Shown here: one piece after another, positions 11,760 through 23,490 of the stretch
Layout: each line of letters starts with the position of its first letter
How positions within the stretch are numbered: the first letter of the stretch is position 1
Assembly: GCF_025024155.1 (NCBI RefSeq)
Contig: NW_026251714.1
Location: 372,001-436,000, forward strand
Origin: Gamsiella multidivaricata
Taxonomy: Eukaryota > Mortierellomycota > Mortierellomycetes > Mortierellales > Mortierellaceae
Reading direction: 5' to 3'
Length of the DNA: 64,000 nucleotides
Program-made: the position numbers and the translations under genes
The notes under the pieces: generated by a model
The model's input: only the letters and a program-made list of their open reading frames with translations
Told to the model about the DNA's origin: nothing
Database searches by the model: none

Positions 11760-12700
11760 TCAATACAACATCTCTGACATTGTTCCATCGGCTATCGAAG
11801 CAGCGTAGTCGTTTTTTCTCGCTGCTTTGCAGCGCTCTAAGCGATATAGAATGGCTCGACGCTCCTCTTTTGTCAGTTTTCTCCCTTTAATCCGTTTGTG
11901 CTTGTTAATACGAATGTGCGTACTGTCGGTAGGGCGAAGGCCCTGCAACTTCTTGATTCGAGCCCGTAACACCTTCATGTGGGAAGGTTTGAGGCAACAG
12001 GAACAGTATTTAACTTATGACGTCTTTTCTTTCAGCCTATTGATGTGGAGAGTGCCTTGGCCACTTGAAGCAAATAATTATCTTCATCCGCAGCAGCTAT
12101 TCCTTTGTCTATATGCCAAATTGAGTGAGAAAGAGATATCGGTCCACACACCACACCGATTAGGGCATTTATTTGTACGAATTTTGATATGCTGTGCTGG
12201 AGGTACACTTCTCACTTTTTATGAAATACATTGGACTCTGGTGAAATATGCGACAGTGATCACCGATCCAGACAAGAGGTGCGCTGCAACATAACTAGCC
12301 TGAGGATATCTGCTCCAGTCTAGGTTCAGATATTTGCTGGCTTTTTTGTTCGGCTCTTTGAACGACCTTGTTTCGAGAATTCTTGCTAAGGGCGATTGCC
12401 TGATCAGATCCATGACTGGGGGCGTTGGTGGCGGAGAGCAGTCAGTGCAATCGGGACCGTTGATCAGGCCGCGTTTGTTGTGATCAGGAACGGATTTATG
12501 TGCCGAAACAATGAATGGTTTATCAGGTTGCGTGTCATAGAGGGCTGAGTTCACAGTGAAAGAGGTCTCGACACCCCCAATCGAGACTCCAACAGGAGAC
12601 TTGCCGAGTTGAGCTGTTGTGAGCAACGTCCTGAGCTTGGTAGATCTCGGACCGTCCTCCACTCCTAGCGTATGGAGTACCCCTGCAACAGTAACTCAAG
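11760..12700 (-). CDS. Hypothetical coding segments, possibly one gene or a remnant
   Basis: Two minus-strand frames look coding by composition. One runs from about 12688, just after a good acceptor (TTGCAG), to 12219 and includes LRTLLTTAQLGKSP and KKASKYLNLDWSRYPQ. The other (11978-11760) is strongly basic with KGRKLTKEERRAILYRLE and a possible coiled or helical character. A donor-like GTGATC near 12258 could join them, but I found no certain initiator or clean splice chain. I do not recognise a family. It may be a lineage-specific gene, a 3' remnant or a transposon relic. Confidence 0.25.
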
Positions 12701-13203
12701 TCAGGAAGCCTGGGCTGGAATGAGTTGCCTCATTAACAGGTAGTGAAGGGCCTTTTATACGTTCCACGGGTCGGCACGGCTTGGTCGAAGAGCTTGCCTG
12801 AATGTGCAGCCGGCGTCTGAGTGTAAATGTTTCGAGCGTCTGGGGGATCTTGGGTCATAGGGGACCAAGGTCATAGAGACCTAGGTATCAAGGGAATTTG
12901 GGTCAAGAGGATTTAGAGTAAAAGAGTGGTTTATTGGATGATTGATTCATCGAAGGCTATTATATACGAAGGATGTGGTTAAGCAAGCAGTCCTGGGATG
13001 CTGTGGAAACTGGGCGAAGCATTCATATGATTATGACATCATTCTCGAATAAAACGTTGTACCTGTTGCATTGGGACCTGGCATAATGGATTGAGTTGTC
13101 CTAAAGATATCCGAGTTGATTAATCCGAAGGTCGATCCCTGGATAGCGACGAGTTTTATGAGTAAGATGTCTAAGCTGTCCTTTTCATATGGAAGCAGTT
13201 ACT

Positions 13204-13808
13204 TCATGTTTCCAAGAACAAACTCGTCCCGAGCTGTTTCGGATCTCGACTTCTTTGGTGCAGAGAGCATCTCGTCGTCTTCCTGCTCCTGTGGTAGTTA
13301 AACGCCGTGGACTCCGGGAATTCCGCACCTACCGATGTATGGTGATGTGGTTTGTTCGTGCTCTGACCCCCCCCCCTGGTTCTTGTATTGTTGTCCACAG
13401 ATGCCGCAGAGTCGTTCACGACCTGGTATTGAAACTCCGTGTCTAGGTACGAGGTGTAGAAATGGCCCAGAGTGCTGTTCCCGCGCGAGGACTTCGGTCT
13501 TGGGGCCTTCGCTAACAGTCTTTGTGACAGAAGAGCGTCGTCGCATTGTTCAGAATTGGATATAGTGCCAAGTTCGAGGGATTCATATAACCGATGTCAC
13601 CGGTCTGGAGAGCTACGACTGTCACGTACGTCGCATCGGTGCTGCTCCAAGGACCTGCTGCAGGGAGAGCTGTATTTGGTGCGGCAAAGGGTGAAGCATT
13701 GGCGAGGTCGCGAGAGGATGGAGGAGGTACGCGCAAGCGGGAGAGTGATGCAGGTGCTTGATAGAGCATGCGCTGAGTGAAGGAGGAATTGGGACGAGCA
13801 CCATGCAC
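13204..13808 (-). pseudogene. Possible frameshifted gene remnant
   Basis: Two adjacent minus-strand stretches look coding but lie in different frames. The first (about 13808-13512) contains TYVTVVALQTGDIGYMNP and ends LFCHKDC followed by TAG. The second begins within about 10 bases of that stop and contains STLGHFYTSYLDTEFQYQVV, then an Asn/Thr/Gly-rich tail with a poly-G run. No intron large enough to splice fits between them, so a small indel is the simplest explanation. I do not recognise the family. The surroundings (12701-13203) show only AT-rich filler and a loosely repeated GGTCA-type motif near 12840-12920. Confidence 0.3.
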
Positions 13809-13968
13809 ACGTCTGTAAACCTTCTTTACGTGTATGCTGATAGCGTCGGATCAAGAGAGTCTACAGAAGCACTGAAGCGTGCAAAAGGCGTGTTAACAAT
13901 AGGTTTGGGGCTAGAGGATATCGAGTTACAGGTTTAGAGGTGAATGCAGAAGGCCCACTGTAGCTGTT

Positions 13969-14130
13969 CTAACTGTTGTCGCTGTCGTCCCCGTCTTCGT
14001 CCTCGCTGGCCATTAGGTGTTCGTCCATGGACATTTCATTGGTGCAGTCCTCGTCAGGGTAATCATCGTCGACATCGCCGACATCGTCGTCAAAAGGGAA
14101 ATCGTTGTCATATTCGTTCTGACTAGCCAT
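13969..14130 (-). CDS. Small acidic ORF, hypothetical
   Basis: A 53-residue frame starts MASQNEYDNDFPFDDD and is dominated by Asp/Glu. It could be a first coding exon, but no donor follows before the TAG stop. The frame continues past that stop for about 35 residues without interruption, so it may be another broken N-terminus. There is no recognisable domain. Confidence 0.25.
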   Translation of the reverse strand: MASQNEYDNDFPFDDDVGDVDDDYPDEDCTNEMSMDEHLMASEDEDGDDSDNS

Positions 14131-14708
14131 TGCAAAATACGTCTGAAATGGAGAATTGCGTGCGTTGTGTGGGAAAAAGTGGCACGGAAATGTATTGAGA
14201 ATGGACAAAAGACAAGAAGACTCTGTTATGTGAATCAGCATGTGCGCCGATTGTGCCTATGCTGCTTTTTACAAGCGGATAGTGCTCTTTGCCAAGAGGT
14301 TCGTGTTGCTTTCACAAACGGTGAGTTTAGTTTCCGTGTGTTGTTGGTGACGGAGTGGCGGCTGCTTACGAGTGGCGGACAAAAGAGGGCAGCGATTTCT
14401 TTTCAGTTTCCAATTAAAGCAGCGATGCTTGACTGAGCTGTTTAAGATATCCTGTCTGCTCTCCATGGGCGCAGCTTAAAGATCTGCTGGTTAACATGGA
14501 TCACAGCCACGAGACACTATTTGCTTTGCATATCAGCCAAATTACCAATTCAAAAGTGATGGTACAATACAAAGACTGTGAACCGAGTGTACATTCGGAC
14601 ACTTTGACCGTCGATAAGAATGTAGCGACGACGAAGGCCTACATTTAGGCACGTCAGCAACCAAGGTGCCCATGAATTAAAATATATATGGGAAATATGG
14701 CGTATTCT

Positions 14709-16571
14709 TTATTGTGGCATCCTCCTTGATGGTGGGATGCACAAGCCAGCGTAGAATGGGGCTGGGGGGTTCGCATTTGTCCTGAGGGATGCGTTTGCCA
14801 TCTTTTCAAGTAATCTCATAAACGCGGCTCCCAGACTTAACCATATGAAATGATTCTTTTCGAAGCTAATCAATGCCGAGATGCTCTGTACGATTTCAAG
14901 TTCTCCAACGTATACAGCCATGCAAATTGTTCCACATCGTCGCATTTGATAAATCATGCACCTTATCGAAATAATCTGGAAGAACAAGACATCAAGATCG
15001 TCGACTCCTTCGAAACGTGCATGTAGTTGGTCCAGTGCACGCTTAGACCAAATTGCGACAAAAATCTCCCGTATCTTTTGCAGAGTCGCTAGAGAAGGAG
15101 ACTTCCCCGAAACTGATATCATTAGCGTCTGTATGCTTCACGATAAGATCGGGGTGTTTCGGAGGAGCCTGGAGATCACGGTACATGCGCACGAACAACG
15201 ATCCTGATGTTGGAGTTGATGCAGTACTTTGATAGCAAGTTAGACCCCAGAGTAGAATTATAATACAATTCTAATGCTGACCATGACTATGACATGTATA
15301 CTTACTGGGCAAGCCTGGACTTTTTTGGCTGCGTCATAATACAGCCCAACATAGGCAAAATGTAAGAAGACGTTTGATCTGCTTCAGAGAGAGGTATCTG
15401 TAGCTTGTTGCTAAAGTTCTCGCATCCATGCAGGAAGAGGCGCCTCAAGGACGATCGTTCGGATGCCTCGACAGAGTCTCGAAGTGCATCTCGCGCTTTG
15501 GCAACATTCCGGGTCCTCCGCAATGTGATATCATATGTCTATAAAAAAAAAAAAAAAAAGCGCGTTAGAGTAGAATATGCTTTGGAACCTTCCAACACTA
15601 ACAAAGGTGAGTTTGACTTACATCCTTCCACTTTCGAATTGATCCTATTCGCGTTTCAATCGCCTCCTCCTCTAGACACAAGATACATTGCCTCATTGCC
15701 TCCATGACCGTATTGTAATGCTGTCCGAAGCAATCATTCTGCAGATCCGTCGGTTGTTCCTGTAGAAACAATATCCCATTGATGGCCCTGACAGTAAATA
15801 CGATCGGTCAGTTGTTTAATTAGAGCATGAAGTAGCCTGAACCTGTAATACATCCACTTACAGAAAGTTGGGGAAAGCGTCCTTTTGGTACTTGCGTTTG
15901 GCAGATCTGGTGAAGTATGCGTTGAATCAATTGCCTATGTCTAGCTCGCCGAGGTGTCCAGTGAAGTTGAAGGGGTTGACCCTGAACACCGGTCCTAGTT
16001 CTGCAACAGACACAATGTCTACTTTGTTATCGAAGGGCTGAGAAGGAGTAGACGATCCCCAACATAAGTATATGGAGTGCCCACTATTCTTTTTAAATCG
16101 TCTGCATTCATTACCTTGTCAATCTCATCACGGAGTAGAGAGTCTGGAGGTTCGACAGGACGTGACGACAGCGACAATGGGGACGAAAATGATGTCGTTG
16201 CTGTGGAGGCTGGAGCTTTCCTCTTCTCCGCTATATGCTCGGGTGTCTCTAGTTGTCGCTTGTGTCGTGCGCCTGAACAACATAAAAATGCATTAATACT
16301 GGATACCTACAAGCAGAACAATGATCGTCAAGAGACCTTACCCTTGGCTTCTTCAAAGTGGACTTTTGTATCGTACGACACTTTTTCGGCACCTGATTGG
16401 CATTGTAATCCAGCCTCGTCTTCGATTTTCTCGAAGTGTTTTTTCTGAAAGAAAAAAAAAAAAAAAAACGAGAAACTTGTTTGAAACAAGAGTAGATACA
16501 TGGCCGAGATATGCTTTCGTGTTCACGATAGAACTCGATGCCTTCCTCTCTAGAGATGGACTCGGGGCCAT
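14709..16571 (-). pseudogene. Multi-exon gene of unknown family, apparently decaying
   Basis: Seven exons join with good splice sites: 16571-16500, 16444-16342, 16272-16115, 16037-15862, 15787-15622, 15538-15306 and 15226-14709. The product begins MAPSPSLERKASSSIV. Later segments include VAELGPVFRVNPFNFTGHLG, YFTRSAKRKYQKDAFPNF and FLHGCENFSNKLQIPLSEA. Two defects are visible. An in-frame TGA at 15929-15927 sits inside exon 4 with coding sequence on both sides. Near 15054 the frame reaching GDFCR runs into TAA at 15045-15043, while the frame one base away continues as WSKRALDQLHARFEGVDD to the end. A short intron with a weak GTCTAAG donor could bypass the second defect but not the first. It resembles a lineage-specific fungal family that I cannot name. 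T-runs of 16-17 precede two of its acceptors. Confidence 0.5.
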
Positions 16572-18442
16572 GGTCGTACGATGAGCCTCAACTAAAGGAC
16601 GCGTACTGTAACCTTAGTCCTGAAAATACCTTCTCCTCCTCCTGCTCCTTTTCTTCCCAATACGACTTCCGCGAACCGCTTGGACGTCAACCAGAGATGT
16701 CGAAGTCGCAGCCCATCTGGCGTGCTTCGTTTTTCGACCTCTGGAATTATTTTGTGAAGAAATTCAGCAGTGGCAAATTACCGGTCCTTTGATCGGAATA
16801 CATAAAAATCGAAAAAGTCCGTCGCGGTGATAGTGCTGAGGAGGCGATCGCTCAGAAAAAGCGTCGTAAATGAAAGTCATGGTTGCTGAGCCAGCAGTTG
16901 AAGGTGAGTCGTGTGCTCATTTGCAAAGAAGCCGATGAAAGGGAACATCAACAGTTGCTTTGCACCGTCACCTTGAAAGTAGTCATGGAAACTTAAATTT
17001 TCCAGGAGCGCAGCACTTCGTTCCCATCATCGCTTGTACACTCACACACTCACATTCGCTCCCCCCTCCCTCCTTCCCATCGCTCTCCGTATAGGAATAC
17101 TGCGACGCGTAACTTCCGACTTGCAACTGGTCAGGCAAGGCTGGCTGGAATGCCGTCAAGTTAGCCGTGGCGCCACAGGCCTGTCCACGGTTCAGTGCGT
17201 TTCGTTTGGCCTTGACTTCATCTGAACGACTGTATGTTCTGGTGATGGTCATTGACATCTATTCTCAAACCCAGTTGACCTCGGGTGCGAGACAGACTGT
17301 CAAAGTGCCGAATGAGACGAGTTATCCTTGACTTCAACGCGTTCATGACGTAGAGAATGGGGGGGGGGAGGGGGTTGGTGTTGAACCAAAAGGTCTATCT
17401 TCGTTTCGCAAACTCTTTCTGCGTCTGTCCTTGCTCACTATTTTTTTCTCCTTCGCCTCCTTCATAGGCAGGTGCATTATATCTTTTAGCTACCTACTGG
17501 TGCTGGAGTCGATGTGCTGAAGAAGCTTTTTATTTATTGTATGGCGCTCCGTTCATTGGGAGCAGGTAATGATTGACGGCCTTATAGCACGGCAGCCGCA
17601 ACTTTACTACATTCACGCGACTAACAGTGAATGCTTTTACAGTTGCTTTCCTTTAGCTTGTATAGTACACTGGTGCAGGAGCAGTTGCTGATGGGGCTTT
17701 TTATTGTACGACTCCTATTCGTCTTCATCTTACAAGGAGTGCTTCCCAGTTTTGAATAAAATGTCATTGCGGCGCATGTCAGTGGAGACCAACACTGAAC
17801 GTATTTTTTTGGAACTCCAAAAAGGACATTTGGAATATAGGAATTGGTGGCAATAAAAATGGGGACTTTAGACTCAGATGTCGCATAGTTGGGACGTGAT
17901 GTGGAGGTGCTGTCGTGGAGAGCGAATGCAAAGAAGAGGAAGAAGAAGAGGAAGAAGAAAAAAGAATGCCGATGCTGTTGCTGTTGCTGTTGCTGTTGAG
18001 TGTGCATGTGTCGATGTATGCAGCAGGTTCGCATTGGATACACAAGGGACACAAAAAAAAGAGCACAGAGCACAGAGGGAAAGAGCCAAAAGGAAAAGCG
18101 GATTGGTTCCAGTAGTCCGGTCTGGTTGGACTCCACGGACACACTCTCAAGGACAACGGGAGCTGTTTATTGGGGGGGGGAGAGGGGCAATTTGGTCCTG
18201 CATTTGGATGCAAGGAAGATAGAGACACAAGGCAGCGAAGAACCAGAAGTGCGGGTGCTCTCTTCCGCACCTTTTGAATGATCCATCCTTCTCAAGCGCA
18301 TTGCCCCCATCTGGCCTCATTCGCTAATCTCTCCTTCCGCTCCTACAGCTGGCCCAGCTTCATCCTTCTTTCATCTGCTTCTCCATCGAATCTCATTCCT
18401 CCGCTCTCAACAACCTAAGAACTCACGCTCATCTCACACCTC
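16572..18442. other. Intergenic region with low-complexity tracts
   Basis: No gene is supported. A minus-strand frame at 17258-16983 starts MSMTITRTYSRSDEVKAKRN and could be a first exon, but I could not extend it. The stretch also holds a GGGGGGGGGAGGGGG tract (about 17357-17371), a GAA/GAG-rich then TGCTGT-repeat block (17930-18000), a nine-G run (about 18172-18180) and a CT-rich stretch (18280-18415) just before the next ATG, typical of fungal core promoters. Confidence 0.45.
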
Positions 18443-19897
18443 ATGGCCACCCATCCTTCATCGGGATGGAGGCGTACAGTCGGGCCCCAGTGGTCCTCGG
18501 TCAAGCCGCAGGGAGCAACCCCAGGACCCCCGCCAGGCATGCAGCAGGGATTCCACAGCTCATACCTTAACGCGATATCCAGACCGGACCTAAACATTGA
18601 CCACCAGCAGCAACAGCCCCAACAAAAGCAGCAGCACCAAGTACACTCGACCAACCATGCCAGTGCCTCGACCGAGCATGATCCCCATGTCATGTCTGAA
18701 CATCAGCGAGCGCTTCTTCAGCACCAAGAAAACCAGCGGCAACAGCAGCTCTACCTGCAGCAATTACAATTGATGCAGCGTCTTCAGGCGATGCCTGGCA
18801 GCACTACCCGGCCGTGGTATCCGACCTTTGGACCAGCCATCACCACTTCTTGCAGCGACAGCACCATCCAACTGGATAACCCGAACCAGTACACCTTGAT
18901 CAACAATGCTAAACGTAACCGCCATGCTGTTGGTCCGCACTGGCGATCTATTCAGACCTCAACAACCTACTCTCCCACATCTTCACCCCCATCTTCCTCA
19001 CCCCAGATGCAGACTCGTACCATCGTACTATCATCCCCTCTTTCGACCGCTTCCACGACTAGCGCCTTACACACATATCTTTCCGCGACCTATTCTTCTG
19101 CAGCCTCGATCGACCATGCACGAGCCACGTCCTTTCACCAGCAGGACCAAGAGATGAAAACAATATCGAACAGCAGACAAGCACTCCAGAGCCCGGTGCA
19201 TCAGCAGTACTATCAGTCTCACTCTTATCCACACGATCCACGCCACCATTTACTACACAACAACCAACCAGGCAACTCAAGGGAAGCCCGAGATAATCTA
19301 CTCTGGGTCAACCGCGCCTCACCCGAATCTTCACCGATGACCAGTGTCCCACGGACTGCGAAGCGTAAGGCGACTTGGCAGGACGAAGGAAACGACGACA
19401 ACGACAACGACAGCGACAGCGGCCATGACAGCATTGACGAGAGTCACTCTCAGACAGGACAGGTTGATTCAACGGCCTATCCCACCCCGGCCCCCTCTTC
19501 CTCAGGGAACACACAGCAATCTTTCACAATGCAGAGTTCGGTCCAGCAGTTTGTATCGTTGTCTGTTACTGCCCATCCAGTGATACCAATTGATCAAGAT
19601 CAAGAGATGGGTAATGCGGAGTCGCACCCGAGCGCTGCTATCGTCTCGTCAGCACCCAGTCGGACGAGCGTAGACACGCTCAGAGTAAACCAAGAAAGCA
19701 TGGATGTTGTCGAGAGCGGATCTGGTGATGCTGGATTCAAGCAGACGAAGCGGACAAAACCGCGATTAGACCATTCCGTACATCAGGGGATGGCATCGGC
19801 GGTGGAAGAAAGACGACTCCAGAGTGGCGAGCAGGTCAAGAATATTCTTCAGGAATGCTTTTATAATGCGGCGACCCCTTATTTTTCAGCCCAGTAG
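18443..19897 (+). CDS. Gln-rich low-complexity protein, unknown function
   Basis: Single exon, 484 residues. It is rich in Gln, Ser, His and Pro, with several glutamine clusters at residues 53-66 and 95-110. A short motif occurs twice: VGPQWSS near residues 13-19 and VGPHWRS near 163-169, each preceded by basic residues. An acidic Asp/Asn run (about 315-325) lies beside the basic RTAKRKATW. The C-terminus (EERRLQSGEQVKNILQECF) looks helical. There is no known domain and no signal peptide or membrane segment. The composition fits a nuclear regulatory or RNA-binding scaffold protein, but that is only inference. It lies upstream of RNR1 on the same strand. Confidence 0.7.
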   Translation: MATHPSSGWRRTVGPQWSSVKPQGATPGPPPGMQQGFHSSYLNAISRPDLNIDHQQQQPQQKQQHQVHSTNHASASTEHDPHVMSEHQRALLQHQENQRQQQLYLQQLQLMQRLQAMPGSTTRPWYPTFGPAITTSCSDSTIQLDNPNQYTLINNAKRNRHAVGPHWRSIQTSTTYSPTSSPPSSSPQMQTRTIVLSSPLSTASTTSALHTYLSATYSSAASIDHARATSFHQQDQEMKTISNSRQALQSPVHQQYYQSHSYPHDPRHHLLHNNQPGNSREARDNLLWVNRASPESSPMTSVPRTAKRKATWQDEGNDDNDNDSDSGHDSIDESHSQTGQVDSTAYPTPAPSSSGNTQQSFTMQSSVQQFVSLSVTAHPVIPIDQDQEMGNAESHPSAAIVSSAPSRTSVDTLRVNQESMDVVESGSGDAGFKQTKRTKPRLDHSVHQGMASAVEERRLQSGEQVKNILQECFYNAATPYFSAQ

Positions 19898-20435
19898 TCC
19901 TAAGCATCGTTATTTACTATATACTTTCTGCTTTGTCGCCACTCTGGTAGTCGCTGGGCTACCTTGTACAATTTTATTGTATATTAAAGATCTGAGATCT
20001 AAGGTATGATGCGCAAACGTCAAATGAAGTATCCCCTGTTGGGTGGTAAGACACAGAGGCGTACTTTAGTAATCAATGCTGCGTCCCTGTTAAATTGACA
20101 GGACGCGACTGTGGCGATGTTAAGGTAACTGGGTTGAAGAGGCCAGAGACGCTGATGACAAATGCCGGGGAGCGGAGTAGACGTGGAAACAGTCCATTAA
20201 GTTATTTACTACACGCGTCGTGCGTTAGATGCATGTGTAAACATAGAGTCGCGTCGAGTTTACATTATTTCATTAGTCTATTTATGGTAGCCGCTTTTTT
20301 CTTCTGGTCTTTCCTTCTTTCCTTCTTTCCTTTGCTCTTCATCCTTCCTTGCCGCCCACCACCCTTACTCTTGACATCTATCTCACACATCCCTGATATC
20401 AATCAATCCCATCTACATCCCAATTGCTCTCCAAC
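19898..20435 (+). promoter_or_regulatory. RNR1 upstream region with MCB element
   Basis: The 540-bp span between the Gln-rich gene and RNR1 contains a perfect ACGCGT (20212-20217), the MluI cell-cycle box bound by MBF in yeasts. A pyrimidine-rich stretch (20295-20345) follows nearer the ATG. No open frame here is convincing. Confidence 0.5.
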
Positions 20436-23260
20436 ATGTTTGTTCACAAGCGAGGTAATGCACATCCTCTTGCCCTACTGGAATGAATCGCTGCTGCAGG
20501 AGCCACGACGATGAGTCTGACACTGATCCTTTGACCCTCTCATTGTTTCTGAATCCTCCATACACCTCATTCGCGATACATATCTCCAGATGGTAAGCCC
20601 ACAGGGTTGCACATGGCCAGCGCTTGGCACGACATTCGAATAAAGACTGAGACGGAATGCTTGATGTCCACACCAATCCCTCATCTCTTGACTCTCCATT
20701 TTACAGGACGAAGAGAGCGTGTAGCCTTCGACAAGATAACAGCCAGAACCGCCAAGCTGTGCTATGGCCTCGATATGAACTTTGTCGATCCCGCGCAGGT
20801 CACTCAGAAGGTACAAAAGCACTATTTGATCGGTCCTCCTCCCCATGTTACCGTTGAACCTTGTATTGCAATTTACTTAGCCAGCGTGGATCTATTTTTT
20901 TTTTTTTTTTTTTTTGGTTTAGGTCATCTCGGGTGTATACCAAGGTGTAACCACAGTTGAGCTTGACAATCTCGCGGCAGAGACTGTAAGCCCCACTGCG
21001 CAATTGATCTCTAGTCAGCTTATCGAAGTGTTCGTCCTTCAACGCCGTTATTGATCAATTTTCCTTTGTATGCACACTGTCGTAGGCTGCGTATATGACG
21101 ACCAAGCATCCTGATTACGCAACCTTGGCAGCCCGTATCGCTATTTCGAACCTGCACAAAGAATCCAAGAAGGTTTTCTCGCAGGTTGTGGAAGACCTCT
21201 ACTGCTATGTGAACCCCAAGAACGGCAAGCCAAGCCCAATGATCAGCGATCGGACGTACGAGGTTGTCATGAAGCATGCGGACCGCTTGAACTCTGCCAT
21301 CATTTACGATCGCGACTTCAACTTCAACTACTTTGGATTCAAGACCCTCGAGCGCTCCTACCTCCTCAAGATTGACGGCAAGGTTGCAGAGCGGCCACAA
21401 CACTTGCTCATGCGTGTTGCCGTCGGTATCCATGGAGACGATATCGACAGTGCTATCGAGACATACAATTACATGTCCGAGAAGTACTTCACGCACGCCT
21501 CCCCCACCATGTTCAACGCTGGAACGCCTCGTCCGCAGATGTCGAGCTGCTTCCTGCTCACCATGAAAGAGGACTCGATTGAAGGAATCTACGACACGCT
21601 CAAGACTTGCGCCATGATTTCCAAGACTGCCGGAGGGATCGGTCTTAATGTCCATAACATTCGAGCCTCGGGGTCCTATATTGCAGGCACCAACGGACAC
21701 TCGAACGGCCTGATCCCCATGCTTAGGGTCTTCAACAATACAGCGCGTTATGTTGACCAAGGCGGTAACAAGCGTCCTGGTGCGTTTGCCATGTACCTCG
21801 AACCCTGGCACGCGGATGTCTTTGACTTCTTGGACCTGCGCAAGAACACAGGCAAAGAGGAAACTAGAGCCCGTGATCTGTTCCTTGCACTCTGGGTGCC
21901 AGATCTGTTCATGAAGCGCATAGAAGAGAACGGCGACTGGAGTCTCTTCTGCCCTGCCGAGGCACCCGGTCTGCAGGACGTCTGGGGTGAAAAGTTCGAG
22001 GAGCTCTACACAACCTACGAACGCGAAGGCCGAGCTCGCAAGACTATGAAGGCTCAGAAATTGTGGTTTGCGATCCTTGAGGCCCAAACCGAGACAGGCA
22101 CACCCTTCATACTCTACAAGGATGCCTGCAACCGCAAATCAAACCAGCAGAACCTCGGTACCATCAAGTGCAGTAACTTGTGCACGGAGATCATTGAGTA
22201 CAGCAGCCCCGATGAGGTGGCGGTCTGCAACCTGGCCAGCATCTCCTTGCCTGCGTTTGTCACCGATTCCACGACATACGACTTCAAGATGCTGCATAAA
22301 ATCGCCAAGGTGGTCATCCGCAATCTGAACAAGATCATCGACGGCAACTACTATCCAGTGCCCGAGGCTGAAAAGTCCAACAAGCGCCATCGTCCCGTCG
22401 GTCTCGGGGTCCAAGGTCTAGCGGATGCCTTCTTCAAGATGCGCATGCCCTTCGATTCACCCGAAGCGCGCAAGCTGAACGTTCAGATTTTCGAGACCAT
22501 CTACCACGCCGCTCTCGAAACTTCTTGTGAGCTCGCTCAGGAGGAAGGAACCTATGAGACATATGAGGGATCACCCGTCTCCAAGGGGATCCTGCAGCCG
22601 GACATGTGGGGTGTCACCCCCAGCGATCTTTGGGACTGGGCTACGCTGCGCGAGAGCATTGCCAAGCATGGTGTCCGCAACTCCTTGCTTGTGGCACCCA
22701 TGCCCACGGCCTCGACCTCGCAGATCCTCGGTAATAACGAGTGTTTCGAGCCTTACACCTCCAACATCTACACACGACGCGTCTTGGCAGGAGAGTTTCA
22801 GGTGGTGAATCCTTGGATGCTCAAGGACCTTGTCGAGCAAGGTCTGTGGAATGATTCTCTCAAGAACCGGATCATTGCCGAGAACGGCTCGGTTCAGAAC
22901 ATCTCGGGCATTCCTGAGGACCTCAAGGCCCTGTACCGTACCACGTGGGAGATCTCACAAAAGGCCATTATCGACATGGCTGCAGATCGCGGCGCGTTCA
23001 TCGATCAGTCGCAGTCGCTCAACATCCACATGTCGGACGTCAACTATGGCAAGCTCACGAGCATGGCCTTTTATGGCTGGAAGAAGGGTCTCAAGACCGG
23101 GATGTACTATCTTCGTACGCGTCCCGCTGTCGATGCAATCAAGTTTACAGTCGACCAGCAGGCCATTACCAAGAACAAACAAGTAGAAAAGGAAGCTAAC
23201 GAGGCGGCCATGCTGTGCTCGATCGACAATCAGGATGCCTGTCTCAGCTGTAGTGGGTGA
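20436..23260 (+). CDS. RNR1: Ribonucleotide reductase large subunit (class Ia)
   Basis: Four exons: 20436-20454, 20707-20810, 20923-20985 and 21086-23260, giving 786 residues. It starts MFVHKR, then an ATP-cone ([17 protein letters not shown]) that binds ATP/dATP for overall activity control. The catalytic residues fall where expected: the cysteine in QMSSCFLL (about 217), and NLCTEI (Asn 426, Cys 428, Glu 430), with CNLASI (Cys 443). [16 protein letters not shown] and [10 protein letters not shown] signatures follow. The C-terminal tail ends CLSC-SG, the swinging thiol pair reduced by thioredoxin or glutaredoxin. It makes dNDPs from NDPs with the small subunit. Intron 2 carries a run of 21 T (20895-20915) just before its acceptor. 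AATAAA is at 23341-23346, 81 nt after the stop. Confidence 0.98.
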
Positions 23261-23490
23261 AAAGGAGAAAGAGAGGGTCTTTAATACTGCCAAGTTTCCT
23301 TGTTTTGATATCTGGATACCAGCCATCTTACTCATCATTGAATAAACACTTTGGATCCTGTTCTTTCTTTTTTATTACGATGCCATGGGGATGGTTGGGT
23401 GTACGAAAAAATGTAGAATTCTAAGACTGAATATGCAAAATGGTGAAGTGGGATAAATGGTGTTGGTTGTGTTGACGAGATGAGTGCTTT

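Noticed and set aside
20095..20514. 139-codon frame just upstream of and overlapping RNR1 exon 1
   Set aside because: Different frame from RNR1, composed of pyrimidine-rich promoter sequence, no motif.
21020..22087. 355-codon open frame antisense to RNR1
   Set aside because: It is a shadow of the RNR1 reading frame with no motifs or splice context; the sense frame is unambiguous.
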